Positions 62,224 to 64,000 of a stretch of 64,000 nucleotides of DNA are shown here, piece by piece. Source of the DNA: Streptomyces kronopolitis (GTDB lineage: Bacteria; Actinomycetota; Actinomycetes; Streptomycetales; Streptomycetaceae); assembly GCF_014646275.1 (NCBI RefSeq), contig NZ_BMND01000003.1, forward strand, positions 248,001 to 312,000, read 5' to 3'. A program made the position numbers and the translations under genes. The first letter of the stretch is position 1, and the number at the start of each line of letters is the position of its first letter. The notes beneath the pieces are model-generated. The model saw only the letters and a program-made list of their open reading frames with translations. It did no database searches and was not told the origin of the DNA.

Positions 62224-63446
62224 TTGTCGCCTCCGGCGTCCTTGTGGTTCGGGTTCTCCCAGATGACCGTCGCGCCCATGCCGAAGCCGACGCACATGGT
62301 GGTCAGGCCGTAGCGGACCTCCGGCTGCTCCTCGAACTGCCGGGCCAGCTGGGTCATCAGCCGGACGCCGGAGGAGGCCAGCGGGTGGCCGAAGGCGATG
62401 GCGCCGCCGTACTGGTTGACGCGCGCGTCGTCGTCGGCGATGCCGTAGTGGTCGAGGAAGGCGAGCACCTGCACGGCGAACGCCTCGTTGACCTCGAACA
62501 GGTCGATGTCGCCGATGCCCAGGCCCGCCTTGGCGAGGGCCTTCTCGGTGGCCGGGATCGGGCCGTAGCCCATGACCTCGGGCTCGACGCCCGCGAAGGC
62601 GTAGGAGACCAGGCGCATCTTGACCGGGAGGTCGTGCTCGCGCGCGAAGTCCTCGGAGGCGAGGATCGAGGCGGTCGCGCCGTCGTTGAGCCCCGCGGCG
62701 TTGCCGGCCGTGACGCGGCCGTGGGTACGGAACGGCGTCTTCAGGCCCGCGAGGTTCTCCAGGGTGGTCCCCGGGCGCATGGGCTCGTCGGCGGTCACCA
62801 GGCCCCAGCCGGTCTCGCCGACCTCCGCGTTGGTGTTGCGCACCGAGATCGGGACCAGGTCCTGCTGGATCTTCCCGTTCGCGTACGCCTTCGCCGCCTT
62901 CTCCTGCGAGCGCACGGCGTACTCGTCGGCGCGCTGCTTGGTGATGTGCGGGTAGCGGTCGTGGAGGTTCTCCGCGGTCATGCCCATGAACAGCGCGGAC
63001 TGGTCGACGAGCTTCTCGCTCACGAACCGCGGGTTCGGGTCGACGGCCTCGCCCATGGGGTGGCGCCCCATGTGCTCGACACCGCCGGCGATGACGGCGT
63101 CGTACGCGCCGAAGGCGATGGAGCCCGCGGTGGCGGTGACGGCGGTCAGCGCACCGGCACACATCCGGTCGATGGAGTAGCCGGGCACCGACTGCGGCAG
63201 GCCGGCGAGGATGCCGGCGGTGCGGCCGAGGGTCAGGCCCTGGTCGCCGATCTGCGTGGTGGCGGCGATGGCGACCTCGTCGATCTTCGCGGGGTCCAGG
63301 GCCGGGTTGCGGCGCAGCAGCTCCCGGATGGCCTTCACGACGAGATCGTCGGCGCGGGTCTCGTGGTAGATGCCCTTCGGGCCCGCCTTGCCGAACGGGG
63401 TGCGGACGCCGTCGACGAAGACGACGTCCCTAGCGGTACGAGGCAC
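62220..63446 (-). CDS. fadA: Acetyl-CoA acyltransferase (3-ketoacyl-CoA thiolase)
   Basis: A 408-residue thiolase. The nucleophile is Cys96 in SIDRMCAGALTAV. The C-terminal catalytic blocks are NVNEAF-type FEVNEAFAVQVLAFLD, NQYGGAIAFGHPLASSGVRL and TTMCVGFGMGATVIWE. It releases acetyl-CoA in the last step of beta-oxidation. The GTG at 63446 has GGAGGAG upstream; an earlier GTG at 63476 adds ten residues without similarity. First gene of the fadAB operon. Confidence 0.95.
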   Translation of the reverse strand: MPRTARDVVFVDGVRTPFGKAGPKGIYHETRADDLVVKAIRELLRRNPALDPAKIDEVAIAATTQIGDQGLTLGRTAGILAGLPQSVPGYSIDRMCAGALTAVTATAGSIAFGAYDAVIAGGVEHMGRHPMGEAVDPNPRFVSEKLVDQSALFMGMTAENLHDRYPHITKQRADEYAVRSQEKAAKAYANGKIQQDLVPISVRNTNAEVGETGWGLVTADEPMRPGTTLENLAGLKTPFRTHGRVTAGNAAGLNDGATASILASEDFAREHDLPVKMRLVSYAFAGVEPEVMGYGPIPATEKALAKAGLGIGDIDLFEVNEAFAVQVLAFLDHYGIADDDARVNQYGGAIAFGHPLASSGVRLMTQLARQFEEQPEVRYGLTTMCVGFGMGATVIWENPNHKDAGGDK

Positions 63447-63527
63447 GTTGGCTCTCCTCCAGGTGCGGGATGGCACTGCTGCACTGCTGTGAGAGCGCCC
63501 GGGGGACGCTTCACACCGACATGCTAC

Positions 63528-63537
63528 TTACGGGTAA
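63528..63537. promoter_or_regulatory. Small palindrome at the fadAB promoter
   Basis: TTAC-GG-GTAA lies 82 bases upstream of the thiolase start in the 301-bp divergent gap (63447-63747). It might be half of a regulator site for fatty-acid genes, but ten bases is little to go on. The gap contains no gene. Confidence 0.3.
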
Positions 63538-63747
63538 CCAAGCTGCACACCCCCACCGGCCGGAGCGGTGAAGGTCACACCGGATGGCCGCGTCGCCCGC
63601 CGGTCGACACCTCGGCGCACGACCCCCGGAGTGGGGCGAAAAGGACCGAATGCCGTCCGAATAACGACCCAATACCGTCGGGTCTTGGCGCAATTCGACC
63701 CATTGCGCACTTAAAGTGACCGCATGGAGACGAAGAGGAGTGATGTC

Positions 63748-64000
63748 GTGACCCGGCGCGCACCGCTGGCGGTGCCGCGCGCGATCGGCCTGGTCTGTGC
63801 GGTCGCCGCCGGCGGCGCCCTGGTGTCGGGCTGCGGGAACTCGCCCGAGAAGGACACCGGAAGCCCCCGGCGCCCGGTGCCCGCCTCGGCCCCCGCCTCG
63901 CCGAGCAGCTCGCTCAGCGCGGCCCAGGCCCAGCGCAAGGCCCTGGTCCCCAGCGCCACGGTGGACTACGCGCAGGCGATGAAGGCCGCGGTCGCCGCGG
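63748..64000 (+). CDS. Putative lipoprotein (N-terminal part; continues past window)
   Basis: 84 residues are visible: a basic start VTRRAPLAVPRA, a hydrophobic stretch IGLVCAVAAGGALV and lipobox VSGC near residue 30, then a Pro/Ser/Ala-rich linker and ATVDYAQAMKAAVAA. The last piece resembles the start of a PepSY-type domain, but too little is present to say. GTG at 63748 is preferred because GAGGAG lies seven bases upstream; an in-frame ATG at 63724 has none. Confidence 0.65.
   Translation, partial: MTRRAPLAVPRAIGLVCAVAAGGALVSGCGNSPEKDTGSPRRPVPASAPASPSSSLSAAQAQRKALVPSATVDYAQAMKAAVAA

Noticed and set aside
59479..62313. 944-codon plus-strand frame opposite fadB
   Set aside because: Antisense of a strongly conserved enzyme; no recognisable motifs.

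Overview
The window is high-GC actinobacterial DNA with GTG starts, 1-4 nt start/stop overlaps and GGAGG-type ribosome sites. It is almost certainly from a Streptomyces. The right part follows a gene order I recall from S. coelicolor: murA2, acnA, ngcEFG, rok7B7, xylFGH, dxs, amino-acid permease, fadBA. No rRNA, tRNA, CRISPR array, insertion sequence or integrase was recognised.

Layout. (1) 1-3519: two gamma-butyrolactone-receptor-like TetR genes (the first cut by the window edge), an MDR reductase and a HAD phosphatase. Both tetR promoters carry the same 13-bp core, which looks like an autoregulatory operator. (2) 3554-8315: a PaaX regulator, an aryl-CoA ligase, a divergent acyl-CoA dehydrogenase and a two-domain VOC protein. 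(3) 8466-30564: a complete contractile injection system (CIS) locus of the Streptomyces type. It has a LuxR regulator with a TTA codon, cap, AAA+ ATPase, a membrane protein resembling CisA, a DUF4157 (eCIS core) candidate cargo, sheath, tube, two small chaperone-position proteins, a 1179-residue Pro/Ala/Ser-rich protein where a P2-type phage has its tape measure, a second tube-type protein, LysM hub, VgrG-type spike, gp25, gp6-like and gpI-like baseplate proteins, and a membrane zinc-ribbon/discoidin protein. No PAAR tip or tail fibre was found. (4) 30565-32031: a non-coding or degraded stretch, then an orphan SUKH immunity gene overlapping the remnant of a deaminase-type toxin. (5) 32032-38387: an HTH-MurA fusion, DUF1648/GntR pair, ECF41 sigma factor with YCII protein, MFS exporter and MarR regulator. 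(6) 38850-43030: a pentameric ligand-gated channel homologue and aconitase. (7) 43124-55490: secreted GH92 mannosidase, GlcNAc/chitobiose transporter, ROK regulator and xylose-type ABC transporter. (8) 55706-64000: dxs, APC permease, NYN/PIN protein, the fatty-acid oxidation pair and the start of a lipoprotein gene.

How it works together. The carbohydrate block makes a regulated nutrient-sensing unit: a DasR-type site precedes ngcE, and near-identical LacI-type palindromes precede both the GH92 gene and xylF. The CIS block reads as one phage-tail-derived machine. The TTA codon in its neighbouring regulator links it, by inference, to bldA-dependent developmental timing. The receptor pair at the left edge suggests small-molecule control close by, but no AfsA-type synthase is visible in this window.
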